The notes beneath the pieces are model-generated. The model searched no databases, was not told where the DNA came from, and saw only the letters and a list, made by a program, of their open reading frames with translations. A stretch of DNA of 64,000 bases from Lithospermum erythrorhizon (lineage: Eukaryota; Streptophyta; Magnoliopsida; Boraginales; Boraginaceae). The stretch covers positions 558,001 through 622,000 of the forward strand of contig JADFUC010002431.1 in the NCBI GenBank assembly GCA_019722365.1. Direction: 5' to 3'. The translations under genes and the position numbers were made by a program. Position 1 is the stretch's first letter; the number at the start of each line of letters is the position of its first letter. Positions 1 through 12,640 of the stretch are shown here, piece by piece.

Positions 1-3000
1 TGATTTTTGGCTACCGAACTATCGCTGCAGAATTTCAGACAAGGCCTCCCTAACTATTTTTTTTGCTCAGCAGCCTCTTCATATATTGGGTATGCCCCTA
101 TACTATTTTTGTTAGTTCAGCAGCCCCTAATCCCTGTAATCTAATGATTTAACTAAAATACATAATAAACGACTATATTACTCTAAAATATAAAGAAATG
201 ACATAAGCATAATAAAACGATTATTTATCCCTAATACTACCGGCGCATATGAGCTAAAGTATGAGATTGGGGAAGAACCCCACCCCTTTCATCTGGACGC
301 ACCCCTATTTTACAATTCAAGCTCTTAAACCCATTTTCACAATTCAAGCTCGAACCCATTACGGCACTCCCCTCGCTTTTTGTTAAGACGCTTTTATGAA
401 AGTTCCAAATGCGAGTAATCCCTTACTTATCCTTGTTGTCAAGGCCGGCCAATAACTTTGTTGGTTTCAATCAAAACGCCGAATCGCTGAGTTCGATACG
501 CTTAGCTTGTTTTTTCATAATTATTTTGCAATTTTGATTTCTCGCAATTTTGTTGTTGAATAACCGATGATGCGGCAAGGTTACATGGAGAAATGTATGG
601 GCTTTGGGGCGGTTAGCTGGATGGCAGGGGCGTGTTTCACGACATAGCTTTGATGTGCCGTAGTGTGAGGGTCAGTGAGGGAGTGCTACAAGGACAACAG
701 TCTATCGGGGAGTGGGTCAGTGGGGGCGGAGACGCAAGAGGTAAGCAAGGGGCGTGTTAAAATACGAAATGCATGTGTTTATTTTACCTTATACTTAAAT
801 TCAAATAGTTTAAGAGTATTAGTGACAAAATAGTCATTTACCGTAACATAATCATTTTAATTTATATTTTAGGGATAATATAATCATTTATTACATTTTA
901 GCTTGGAAAGTTGACAGATAAGTGGATTGTGGGCCTGTGACAACAAAATAACAGAGGCCGCCAAGACAGATGGTGGTCCGCCATAAGAAGAATAGCTGCG
1001 ACCACATACAAAATTATTTAGCTCGTACAAAAGTTTTCTTTATTATTGGTTATTAAGGCGATATCTCATTATTTTGTATTGATTGTTAAATTTTAGCGAA
1101 TGAAGGTGTTTGATACTTGGCTTTCTGGCGAATCTATTTTGAGAATCATACAGTTTTAACATTGAACAAAATATGAATTATTATATGTTTGGAATATTGT
1201 GGGTTGTTTTAAGATTAATGTCGATTGAATATTATGTTTTTGTAAGTATGCCGAGATTTCAATATGTATTAAAAGGATACAATCGATAAATGTATATTCA
1301 CATATAGTTTCTTCGTACACTCGCCTATAATGTCGTGGTATCCATTTATTCTTCGAAATACAATGTGTAAACCTCAAGGCGGTATCCATTTTTATCGGAT
1401 TTTATGCAACACGTATTATCACAAGCCGCTGACCAGATTGCTGTCAACTACATTTTCTATTTCTATTATGTCAGACGCCCATATATGTATCTTTGTGTTA
1501 GCTATGTGACTTTATTTACATGCGCACGCCCCTATACGCTTTATCATATCTGTAATCCACACGCCGCCCCGCCACAGATTCATATCATAAAAGAAATACC
1601 ACCAAAGAAGTCAAGGCTCGGCATTAAAGTCCGCACTAAAATTTTATCGTTTTTAATTGATAGTTCCATAGCATGTCGCTTCCATTTAATAAGAATGTAA
1701 AATATTTTTAGTTTCTAAATATTTAAAATACTACCGTAAAAATAAAATGCGGATCAATTGCATACAAAGGACAAGAGGAATATTCCAATCGACGTAACTG
1801 ATATCGACGCCCAATATTTAGTTTCGTATCAAGGTGTAAAATTCAAGCAGCGAACATCACGCTTACACGTGTGTAAGAAATTTCAAGAAATCGACGAATA
1901 AAAATCTCGGCAAATAACTAGATTACATGAATGAATTCATGATTTTTAATTAATTTTTTTATGATTTTGATTTAAAGTTGATTTTTTTTTAGAATCCCAA
2001 AGCAGAGGGCATATATCGGGTATTCTTAACTATGTATTAATATCACACTATGTTCAAAGAAGGTATAAAGATCCCTTAACATAAATAAAAAGTTCGTGAA
2101 TAGTAAAATATCATAATAGTAAAAATGCTAATAATGAAGTCTAGATAAAAAGTACGCACTCATCTATTGTGCTAAATCACCATGATTTTAACATATTGTA
2201 CTCAAGACGGAATATTACATGATGAATAATTAAAGAAAATTATCTTGAATGTTTTAAAAAAATAATCGCGAATCATCTAACAAAAACTATAATCTAAAAT
2301 GAATGAAACTAAAATCATGAAAAAATGGAAAACTAAACGGAGAAAAACAAAGAACTGAAAATAACGACCACGCTACAATTCAAAAATTCAAAAAAATACA
2401 CAAATCTGTAAAATACCCCTGTTTCAATCTCGACTCATCGATCAAAAATGATCCAACGGCCAAAATTAAAGTAAGTACATTATAAGCACTAAATTGCAAA
2501 TCCATCTAAAAAATTCAAACTGGAAAGAATTCAAAGCTATTTTAATTGGCATGTTTAAAGATAAGACTTTACGTTAGTTAAGCTCATCCAAAGGAGAGGA
2601 GATAATTGGGTTTCAAATCTATGCATGGCCAGTATGGTGGGATGTTATATTGCTATGTGATTCGATTTATATATATGCATGGTCAGTATGGTGATGTTAT
2701 ATCAAGTATTGTTCGCGAAATTATTTTATTATTTTTATAATAAAAATTATACGAAAAAAATAAATTTAAAAACACCCTAAAGTTAAATACATTTAAAAAT
2801 TATCACTTTAAAATAAAGATAGGATCAGAAACAACTTTTTATTTTTTCTTGGTTATAATTACGACACGTAGTATAATATTTATAATAAGAAGCTTTTACA
2901 AGCAAGTTTGCCTCACAGCTACATAAAGATTTAAAAGTTTATTATGAAAATTAAAATAAATAAAAATTTATTAGAAGGGTAAAATAGTAAATACATTAAT

Positions 3001-3700
3001 TTTATTCATCAGAATAAATAAATAATAGAGTGACTTAAACATTATATATCAGATAGATAGATTATTACTTTGAGTAATTAAATTAAAATAATTGAGGTTC
3101 AAATAATTTCTATTTAATCACGTTTGATATGATAAATAGATAAGTTAGAGTGTAATAGGACCTCGTCCTTATCACACAGTTATTGAAATCTTTTGTCGTC
3201 CAACTGTACTATTAATAGAATGTGGTCCTTATCATAATTTACTTCAATTCAAAGTATGTTATGTGACGGGAATTGCCACATAAAAATCATTAGTCTTTGT
3301 ATGGAATCGATTCTAAAATTAAAATAAGTTATCTTTATTGGAGACAAGGATAAAAATAATATTATTATCAGTCTACTATTAAAATATTCTCAAACACTAT
3401 GGAGGACTCTGGTGATGGTCGGCTCAGTCGGAATTAAATTATCAGATTTTGTCAAACTACTTCAAGCACTATTTATGCAGTTATATCGCCATTATGCCAT
3501 TGTTCAAATGACAATAATTATACTTTCTCGTTATACATTTAAGTTGATCCAATCACAAATATAAAAAACTTTTTCAATGACATTAAGGGCGTGACATTAC
3601 AATAATTTACATGTATCAATCGGACTATACAAAACCTGGAAATCCAAAAGAGCTATACATGCATCTATTAACAACAATATATAGAATGCAGCTAGTATAG
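1..3700. other. AT-rich intergenic region, no supported gene
   Basis: No reading frame here resembles a known protein; the two longest (about 77 and 98 codons near 1.16-1.70 kb) have composition typical of chance frames. Positions roughly 590-770 are locally richer in G and contain no obvious gene. A short direct repeat is visible: two copies of a roughly 28-base motif beginning atgcatgg at about 2622 and 2674, differing by one substitution and a two-base indel. The stretch 2700-3600 is mostly poly-A/T-rich sequence and probably includes the 3' flank of the minus-strand transporter gene that follows. Confidence 0.6.
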
Positions 3701-3707
3701 GAGCTTC

Positions 3708-6338
3708 CTAACATTTTGCCATTCTTAAAGGACCTTTTTGTCCCGTCTTTGTCTCCTTAGCTTTTGAAGTACCCTCTTCTGGACACCCCTTCAGATCAGC
3801 TTCACCATTCACGCTGCCAAGAACATTAATAATCCCCTTGTACCACTTCGCGCAAAACACGTAAATGACGAAATCTACTGCAGCAAAACCTGCAATCATA
3901 AAGTAAAATTTATGCAAATGACCCGTATTCAAATCATCTGGAATCCATCCAACGTTGTCTTTTGTCGTTGTAACATTCATTACGATGTTAACAAGCATGC
4001 TGCTAACATAGTTCCCGATGGACATTGATGCCATGCATAGAGCGCTTCCAAAACTCTTGATCCCATCAGGGGCTTGCCCGTTGAAAAAATCCAATTGTCC
4101 AACGTACATAAAGACCTCAGAGGCACCTACCAGTACATATTGAGGCACTTGCCAAAATATGCTTAAATTGCTATGCTCTTGACCATGAATTACTTGTTTA
4201 AGTCTAAAGATCTCAGTCACCCCTGCAGCGACCATAGATAGTAAGCCTATGATTAGGCCTACTCCCATTCGTTGAAGATCAGATATGCCTTTTGGGTTTC
4301 CGCTTATTCTGCTAGCTACTGGAACCAACACATGATTATAAAGCATCGTGCATATGAGAACACTGAATATGTCAAAAGCAGACATAGTGGCTGCTGGAAA
4401 GTGGAAGGAGCCAATGTTGGCGTACATTACAGCGCCTTGCTCCACAAATAATGATGCCATCTGAGTGAAAATGACAGAGTATATAATTGTGCACAACCAA
4501 ATTGGAAGCATCCTAATAATGCATTTTGCTTCTTCTATTTGAGTGACTGTGCAAAGTCTCCATGGATCTGCTTCTCCACTTCTATCATCTTCGGTCACTA
4601 TTGCTGCTTTGTCAAGACACCTATGGATGTGTCAATTTAGATCTCAGATGAGTGATGGCCAAATGCAATTCAAACTTTAAAATTATTAATTGAAGTTTGG
4701 AAACACGGGACATAGAAAGAAATTAAAGACGACTAAGTACTACTACTTACATGAACTCTTCTGTATGGAGTATCTTCCGAGCCCCTTTGATTGCTGAATG
4801 TTCTCCGTCAACCTCGTACAAGTTATCAACAGTAGTAGGAGGAGCAAGTTTCCATTTCCTCACTGTCGCGACAAATACTTGAGCAACACGTGGTAAAGGA
4901 TTACCACTCGCTTTAACATAACAATAGCCAGGAGAACCCAACAAAAATCCTACCAAGGCCATAATAGCTGCAATAGTGGATGCCCCAAAACCAATTGTCC
5001 ATTTGCCTCCATCTTCATAATAAACCAGAACAGTATTGGAGAATAGTGATCCAACGTTGAGAGCAAAGTAGAAGTAACCGAAGAAAGAAGCTTTTGATGC
5101 TCTTTGTTTAGGAATCGACTCATCAAATTGATCTGATCCAAACGTTGCTAAAGTTGGCTGGTGCCCACCATAGCCAAGGGCCACAAGGTATATAGACAAA
5201 TAGAACAAAGCCGTCCCAAGTGTTGTTGGAGGCTCGCAGATATGTTCTTGACTTCCACAGCCTTGCGGGTTGATTAAAAGCAGCCATGATATAAAAGACA
5301 ATAGGGATATCCCCTGATGAAAATTAAATTACAGGTAAGAAAGATATGTACTATTATTGTTAATTGATTAAAGAATAACAATCAACCAGCCTCCAGGTTC
5401 TTACACAATTTTTAGTAGGAATGTTCAATTGATTTTCAGTAAAATGTAGATAGTAGACCTACAAATTGTTATAATAGCAAATTAAGATATCAAAGGATGG
5501 CTTTCATCATCTTACCAATATAAGAATCACTTGGAAGATTGCACAAGTCAGGTAGCGACCCCAATACGAATCACTCAAAAACGCTCCAATCAATGAGCAC
5601 AAATAAACTGTTCCAGTCCACTTGCTAACATTGTTTGCAGCTACAGCATTTTTTTGATCAAGAACTCTAGTCAAGAAAAGAACCAAGTTCACTCCAACAC
5701 CGAAAAATGCAAGTGTTGCAAGTCCTTGATTAGCTGCAACAACGATCAGTCACATTACTTAAAATTCACAAGATAGTTCAAAATTTATATGATCAATTGT
5801 CTGAAAATTCGATGGATCTACCTAGCAGCAGGAATGCAGAAGACCATCCTCCAATGTTCTTCCTTCTAACCCAGAATCCCCAACAATTGTAACCATTCAA
5901 CTTCTTCTCATTCGCTATAGTGCTTCCGTTTACATAAGCTGATGATGTTCCAGAACTGGAACTCGTAGGCTGACTATTCTCTTCATGAACCTGAAAATAT
6001 TTTAAACAGATCATGCATTAGCCTTCATACAGGTATACGGCGCACGAACAGTGAAAGCCTCGCAAAACAACACGATTGATACACGTATGGAGACTCAGCG
6101 GAGGAACTAAGGGAGTGCAAGAGGGGGCAAACGCATCTCCTACACTGTAGCCGTCCCTGACATAAAATTATTGGTTCCGCAACCACTACATAAAATTTAT
6201 GGTTCCGCCACATGAGGCTAGAGTTGAAGTTCGAACAGGACGTGGCACGTTAATTTGTTTAAAAAGATTCGAAATGAAGGAGCTAGCATTTCAAACCTTG
6301 TTAGAAACGTCCTTATTGTGAGAGTCCATTGCAGCCAT
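3708..6338 (-). CDS. NRT1/PTR family (NPF7-type) transporter, five exons
   Basis: Membrane transporter of the major facilitator superfamily, POT/NPF family, closest from memory to NPF7.3/NRT1.5 (root xylem loading of nitrate and potassium). The exons I can join are 6338-6297, 5990-5822, 5733-5516, 5313-4751 and 4620-3708. All have GT donors and AG acceptors, phase is kept throughout, and the product is 634 residues, close to the family's usual 600 or so. Family landmarks in order are NQGLATLAFFGVGVNLVLFL, NNVSKWTGTVY, GAFLSDSYWGRY, ALGYGGHQPTLATFGSDQFD, HTEEF.CLDKAA, DPWRLC, PIWLCTIIYS, TQMASLFVEQGA and DGIKSFGSALCMASMSIGN. The usual ExxE[K/R] proton-coupling motif of the first membrane segment is absent; NQGLA stands in that position, as I recall for NPF7.3. 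The N-terminal 70 residues are Ser/Thr/Asn-rich and less conserved, so exons 1-2 are the least certain part. Substrate is inferred, not shown. Confidence 0.9.
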
Positions 6339-7310
6339 AAAGTAGATAGTGTATCTGCATGGTCGATTACAATCGGTTTAGTCATCAATAGAAAACATTT
6401 TTTTAAGTGGATTAGCAAAATGAATTAGCGTTAGTACTATATTAATTACTATTCTTTGGTTGTCTATTATTTTATTCTTTAAAAAAATTCTTCAACTTAT
6501 CTATTCTATGTCACAATCACACAAAGTTTAACATACTATCCATTGCCGAAAAAACATTTACGTCGCTTAGAAATCAAAATGTTGTTATACATTCTCTCCC
6601 AACTATTCTTAAACAAGATATCTCTTATCAGAAGGCTCGATATGATGATACCACCGGACCACAAAGTCATTGGTGCTTAAGAAATAAAATGTCAATAATT
6701 TATTATAGATAAAGCACATATTTATAATGAAATAGTTTTATCATTCATTAAAAAGAGTAACAGAAAACATAAATTTCAATGATAGTCAAACATAATACGG
6801 AGTAATTAAAATCCAAACCTTTTAAGAAACTTGATGAAGGAAAAAAACAGGGAATATAATTGGAAATTTGATCTTGTACTAACATGTTAAAATCAATAAT
6901 AGTTCCCTGTTTCTGGAGAAGGAGACGACGAATTATTTCCGGCCTTCTCCTCCTTCACATTATTCTTCAAATTGTCATTCTAACTTTTTTCATTCAAATA
7001 GTTTTATCATTACAATTAATTATGCTATTTCCGAAAATTACGATTACCAAACCACCTGTCCAACTGGAATTTATGTTTTTTTGTCATTTTCTTTCAATTG
7101 TCCATTGAATAAAAAGTTTTATAATATATATTATATATAACATGTGAAAAATAAACTTATTAATGTTGGATACGATAACATGTCTCAATATCATTAAATT
7201 AACTTTTGCATAAAAAAAGTAAGGACATGCATGTGGGATTTTACCCAACCTTACCCTTTTGATTAGAGAAAGATTTGGTTCCAAATTAATTCAACATGAA
7301 TTGCAAGACA

Positions 7311-7460
7311 CCATGGAGGACTCTGGAACATAAAGATAGTTAGAGTTGGACTATACAAAACAAGGAAAACCAAAAGAGCTTTACATCCATCTATTGAGTA
7401 TTAACAAAAAGATATCGAATGCAGCTAGGAACTCCCTAACAGTTTGCCATCCAGATGCAC
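7311..7460 (-). pseudogene. Relic of the 3' end of a second NPF transporter copy
   Basis: This stretch matches the stop-codon and 3'-flank region of the transporter gene at about 3400-3722, in the same orientation. Shared blocks include ggactatacaaaac, ccaaaagagct, gaatgcagctag and tttgccat, in the same order. On the minus strand the copy still encodes the last residues Met-Ala-Asn-Cys-stop, where the intact gene has Met-Ala-Lys-Cys-stop. Coding sequence further upstream is not recognisable, because the NSE4 gene begins only about 70 bases away. It is best explained as the remnant of a tandem duplication. Confidence 0.7.
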
Positions 7461-7527
7461 AAAAAAGTTCCTAAGAGAACCTACAGACGAACCTCCTCGT
7501 CGTCTGCAAGCATCGGTGATCTTAAGT

Positions 7528-9653
7528 TCACCCGAACGAATCTGTCAAATTTAGTTTTTCACATTTGGACACACCATGATTCCTTGACATGTTCTTCATC
7601 GAAGCGTTGTCTGTTGTTTCTTGAGAATAACACGATTCGAGCAACAATTCTCTATGTGGCATGAGTTCCTTTCCTTCTGGTACCATATTCATCATCAACT
7701 ACAAGAGAAAAACCATTCATCAATCTAAGATTCTCTATTTTAACACTGGATTGAAATCAATGGGCATCTATATTTGCATACCTTCCAGTCACTGAAATCA
7801 AATCTGAACACAAAGTGGTCATATCTATCTTCCCCTGACAATATACTTTTCGAATCTGGTGCATTTGTTGGGGCTGTAATTGAAAAAGATATTCAAATCA
7901 GGGAAATAAAAATTAGAAGTGACCATTATTGATAGATTGTGAGAGTTAACTTACAAACAAAGTGAGATCCTTGATCATCCACATCGATTCTCACTCGTCC
8001 ATCTTTCACCAAGAATGATAAGGAGAACAAATTCTCTACTGTTTGAGCAAACGATTTCCTATTCAAAACAAGATTCTCAAGCTGCACAGTTTTCTTCTTC
8101 TTTAGGATCTCAAACATGACAACAATATTCTTATCGGTGTCTGTAGTCTTTTCTGCTCCATCATCAAGCTGTAACACAAGAAACATAGAGTACCTTATTA
8201 AAAACTGAACCAGATGATCCAATTTCAAGTGACAGCATGAACAATAAGGTTTAAAACGGGCAATGGACTTCTTACATGTACATTGTCTAAGTAAGATAGA
8301 TTTTCTTGAAGTAACTCATGCAACAAAATATACATCCAATAAAAGACCCAAAACTATCCAATGGACCTCACAAGTCGCAACACATTACCTATCAAGGATT
8401 ACAGTATTGTCATAGCAATTCTACCATAACTGGAAACAAGTTTTGATCTACATTTGTAGTATTGTATATCAACAGATGTCGTAGGAGTTCATGTTTTCCC
8501 CATTGACAACTTAAAATACACTAAAGACAACCTTAACGAGGATATAGCGTGAACATACCTCTTTTGGATTCTCACGCTTGGAGATCCTTGTCCGTCTTCT
8601 ACAAGCATATGCTTTACGCTGTTGGAGTACATTTGACATTGGTCCCAACCTAATAGACAACATAGCAGATGCACACAAACAAGTCAAACATCAAGTAAAA
8701 ATAAATGAACACCACAACAAGCTACTTAACAAAGATTACAAAAAATTTGATGTTGGTTTAGTGTAAGAATCATACAAAGTAAGTATTCAGTAATAAAACT
8801 AACATTGTATTGCAGCCTTTTCCATTCTTGAAAATTGGTGAAACAGAAAGTCCAAGTTCTTCCCAATCAATTGAGCATTCTGCAGACCTACGCTTCTGCG
8901 TTTCTCTACCCACCAGCTTGAAGTCTTTAAGCAGACAATACATGAACTCAGAGGTAGAAATACCACTCACTGCATGAGATTTCACACAGGCATGCAAGCT
9001 CTCTGTAAGTTCCAGCAGGGCTTCGGCATCAGCCAATTGCTCCCTTGGCTTGTTTACTGAAACACATCCCATCCAACATCTTTAGTAACTATTATTAGTA
9101 TATAATAAAATCATTAAACTTCTTGATATATTTTATTTCCTGCCTCGATAAAGCATTCACAACAAAATATAGTCGCAGTGTAATAAAGGAGACATCATAA
9201 GCAAATAAATAGATTTAATACAATTTGACATATTATTAGTACAACATCTAAATAGGAGTTCGGATTCTATTTTATATCTCTATTAACACAAGAAAGAAGA
9301 GAGTAATAAAATAATAAGTTAAAGATGTACGTACCACGTTGATGCAATTCTTGAACTTGATTCATGAAGTTAGTGAACTTGTCCGATTCCAAACTTCCTA
9401 TATCATCTTTTCCCTCTACATAAACCAAAACATAATAAAAAATTGAAAAGAGAGTTACATAAACTACAAATAATGAAAAGGGCATTGATAAAATATTTGT
9501 TTAGAATTCGAAAAGGAAGTTGGTACCACAAATACTTCTCTGCAACGAAACATAATGTGAACGAACACTCCTACACTCTGAACTATTTTGTGGAGCATTA
9601 TGTGATGAATCATTATTATCATCACAACCATCAACTTCTTGATCCTCTTTCAT
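7528..9653 (-). CDS. NSE4: NSE4 kleisin-like subunit of the SMC5/6 complex
   Basis: Non-structural maintenance of chromosomes element 4, which bridges the SMC5-SMC6 heads in the DNA-repair and chromosome-maintenance complex in the nucleus. Exons joined: 9653-9527, 9415-9335, 9056-8804, 8649-8559, 8168-7955, 7873-7782 and 7698-7528. All splice sites are GT-AG and phases agree, giving 342 residues; Arabidopsis NSE4 proteins are about 400, so this one is rather short. The N-terminal kleisin-like motif is visible as [14 protein letters not shown] followed by [19 protein letters not shown]. The middle has IDWEELG and [20 protein letters not shown]. The C-terminal winged-helix region has [20 protein letters not shown], then [20 protein letters not shown] and MPHREL. 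The start ATG at 9653 gives an acidic Asn/Ser-rich leader; an additional upstream exon cannot be excluded. The 3' end lies about 70 bases from the duplicated NPF remnant. Confidence 0.92.
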
Positions 9654-10475
9654 TGTTTTAAGAAAGGAAAGTTTTGTTTAGGCTTGAAAAGAAACTTGAT
9701 GAATACGCTGGAGTTATTTGAGTTTTTATGACTCTTTGTTTCCCCTTTGGTTGAACTGGCTGTACCCTAAAAAGGGGAAACAATATATGAGTTATTATGC
9801 ATATTTATGTACACCATGCATAAAACAAATTCTGATCTAAATGACATACGTGTCTTATAAAACCAATTTCACAATCACTCAAAACCACATTTATTTATTT
9901 CTTAACAAACTGATATTTCCAATCGCTCATAAAGTAGTTTCCTCCACCAACAAGTGATAGCCTCCCGCTGGATTTCCTCGCCGTGATCTCCAACAAAATC
10001 GCATTTCATATAGGTAATCATTCAGATAAATTCGAATAATTTTGATTCCAAATTTTTCTATTCATCTTATATCGATTAATTTCGCTTATTCTTCACTATT
10101 TTGAATTATTTTTATTAATTCAATATATTGATTAGTGTGATAAGAATTGTTAATTGATTTTTGTTTTGTTTTTGTAATTGATTTTTGTGATGTAATTTGT
10201 TTGATATTTTTTATCAAATTTGTTTGATTTGTGATTTAATTTTATTTTATGCATGTTAATTATTTTGATTTAATTCACTATATTGATTATGTGATAAGAA
10301 TTAACTAATTTGTTGTTTTATGTAATTTGTTGATATTTTTATTCAAATGTGTTTGTTACAGATTTACTTTTGTTTATGCCTCATTTCGAGTTGTTTATTC
10401 GCTTGTTTTGTGATTTAGTTGTTTTGGTATTTTTCCTAATTTAGTTTTCGTTTATGTTCATTTAAGGTTTCATTT
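9654..10475. other. NSE4 upstream region and T-rich spacer
   Basis: Contains the presumed promoter and 5' leader of the minus-strand NSE4 gene, then a T-rich stretch (about 10020-10470) with repeated ttgatttttgtgat- and tgtttgat-like segments, resembling an intron or untranslated DNA. No gene was recognised. Confidence 0.5.
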
Positions 10476-10920
10476 GTGGTTTTGATGGATTTGGTATGTA
10501 CTTCATTGGATATTGTACAAAGAATTACTGATAGTTCATCATGGACGGTAGGTTGTCAATGTTATTCTCCTAGCAATGAAAAGTCATGGCGCCTTCGTGT
10601 TCAAAAGAAGAAATTAATGATTTTTATGGTCATTATGGATATAAACCGATTTTTTCTATCCGCCGAAGTTTTTGAAGTCTAGAACAATTCACGAAACAAA
10701 ATCCCGATGTGAGTACAATTATGTTCTCAGATGCAGTAATAAACAAGGATTCAAAAGGACAAATTTCTAATCCTCTAAGAATGCAATTTATATCGACAGC
10801 CCTGCATTTGTCGAGGCGTTAACAAAGGGAAAGAAAACCCGAGTGCTAAAGTCATAAGTGCCGAATCTTTTGAAGTTGGATGAAAGTGCGAATGTTTATA
10901 GAAATCTTAGATTGTTAATT
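10476..10920 (+). other. Unrecognised gene-like fragment
   Basis: A 68-codon open frame (10476-10682) followed by sequence of somewhat higher GC than its surroundings. The frame after about 10600 reads more protein-like if shifted by one base, so this may be a decayed exon or transposon fragment. I do not recognise the family and assign no function. Confidence 0.25.
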
Positions 10921-11239
10921 GGTTTTGATGTTATGAGCATGTATTACAGTTTAAATGGCTGTATTTTTTAATTTTAGATTGTTAATTATTTTTGATTGTT
11001 CATTTTTAGATATATCCTAAATTTGGGGTATATTTGGCTATTTGGGCTGCTATAATTATGCATTTCGCATAAATTTGGATAAATATTTGGCCGTCAGTTG
11101 CACTAATTCGCATGTCGGTACCAATTGGCAATTTAGTGAATCGGGGATGATATTTGGTCATCAAGACTAATTCTGCACATTTGCACTAATTCGTTGAAAT
11201 CGGGCATATTTGGCCATCGCCGAACATTTCTTCAATTTT

Positions 11240-12065
11240 TCTTTTATCCTGAAACCATTAAATTAGAGTAGTGATTTTATTATATAACATATGTAAAACC
11301 ATTTCCGATATATAGTAACGTTAATAAGCTCACGATACAACATGTTAAACCACTAAAGACTTCTGATGCATTTCATTCTTTTTTCTAGACGATTAAAACC
11401 ATTAAAAACATATTAACGGTTTACTATATAGCATAACCAAATCACAAACATTTACTTTAATGCTTAAACTATTACTATCATTAATGATTTAGCCTTATAA
11501 GATACTAAATCATTCATCTTTATTAGAGTACGGCGGCTGGGTTAATGTTTCATGATTCAATGTTTTAAGGTTAACGGTTTCAACATCTTTTGGGGATTGT
11601 TTAAACCATTAAAGACTTTTGATGGTTTCATTCCTGTTAATGGTTAAACCATTAAGACATATCAATGGTTTACCATATAAGATAGCCTAAATCATTAAAC
11701 ATTTGCTTTTAATGCTTAAACCATTACTCAATATTAATGGTATAACTTATAAGATAAACTAAACCATTCATCTTTTATGATTGGTTGATGAATGGTTTAA
11801 AGGTTAATAATTTACCATGTAAATTAGTCTAAATCATTAAATATTTTTCTTTTAATGTTTAAACCATTAATAAATATTAATGGTTTAGCTTATAAAAAAG
11901 ACTAAACCATTCATATTTATGCTATGGTTTCAAGGTTAATGGTTTAAGCATCTTAGATTGTTTAAACTGTTAAAGACTTTTGATAGTTTCATTTTTGTTA
12001 ATGGTTAAACCAATAATATATATGAATGGTTTCATGTCAGTTCAAACAATCTTAAACCATTCTAA
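11240..12065. repeat. Degenerate tandem array built on AAACCATT / AATGGTTT motifs
   Basis: At least three imperfect copies of a composite unit are visible. One block, 'taaagacttttgatggtttc'-like, recurs near 11352, 11612 and 11970. Another, with 'ttttaatgcttaaaccatta', recurs near 11456, 11706 and 11846. Each is followed by a 'cttataaga..aaaccattcat' block near 11490, 11748 and 11892. Within each unit the octamers aaaccatt and aatggttt alternate in opposite orientations, so the array is rich in short inverted repeats that could form hairpins. Unit spacing is irregular (about 140 to 360 bases). Satellite-like DNA or the subterminal repeats of a DNA transposon are both possible. Confidence 0.6.
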
Positions 12066-12196
12066 CAGATATTGATAAAATATAATGAAAAAAAGTAAAA
12101 GTTTCTTTGAATTTTCATTATGTGTAATAGTTAAACAAAGTACTCGAACAAATAAAGTAATCGAACAGACAAAGTACTCAAACAGACAAAGTACTG

Positions 12197-12640
12197 TCAA
12201 GTAGATGAGTTTCTCTCAACAACATCTTTATACAACTTTTCAGCGATTGCTTCACAATGGGATGTTGCTTTTTCCACGACATGCTTCCTTTTACTATTGC
12301 TGGAGTCATTTAGTATTTCAGCACAGAGTTCGACTCTGAAATCCATTGTTTTTGCCATCTTCGCATTCTTTCTCAAGGTCCTCCATTTTGTGAACGACGA
12401 CATTTCTATATTGGAACCTTCTCATTCTTCTAGAAATTTCATGCAAAAAATTCCACAACTATTTTTATCTGGCTAATTTGGCATTTTTGGTACTTCCCAA
12501 CTGAAATTATCCCGAGAGTAAGGCCTTGCTATTTTGCTTAGATTTGAAGAGCCCCGTCATCTAATATTTTACTTCTTTGACCCAGATTTCAAATAACTTT
12601 TTGTCAATTGGAGGACGTTTTTGTTGCTTAAGCGAATCCA
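12197..12640 (-). pseudogene. Possible transposon-derived or decayed reading frame
   Basis: A 68-codon minus-strand frame (12403-12197), rich in Lys, Glu and Asn and probably helical, ends at 12197. Upstream sequence to about 12640 has short open stretches (for example a segment reading LKQQKRPPIDKKLFEIWVKE) broken by stops. The arrangement resembles a decayed transposase-associated or host gene, but I cannot name the family. The surrounding 12.6-13.7 kb is AT-rich with no supported gene. Confidence 0.25.

Noticed and set aside
1404..1700. 98-codon plus-strand frame
   Set aside because: Composition and lack of recognisable motifs fit chance; no splice partners found.
11240..12065. Possibility of a CRISPR-like array
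   Set aside because: Repeat units are degenerate, irregularly spaced and without unique spacers of constant size, in a plant nuclear context.
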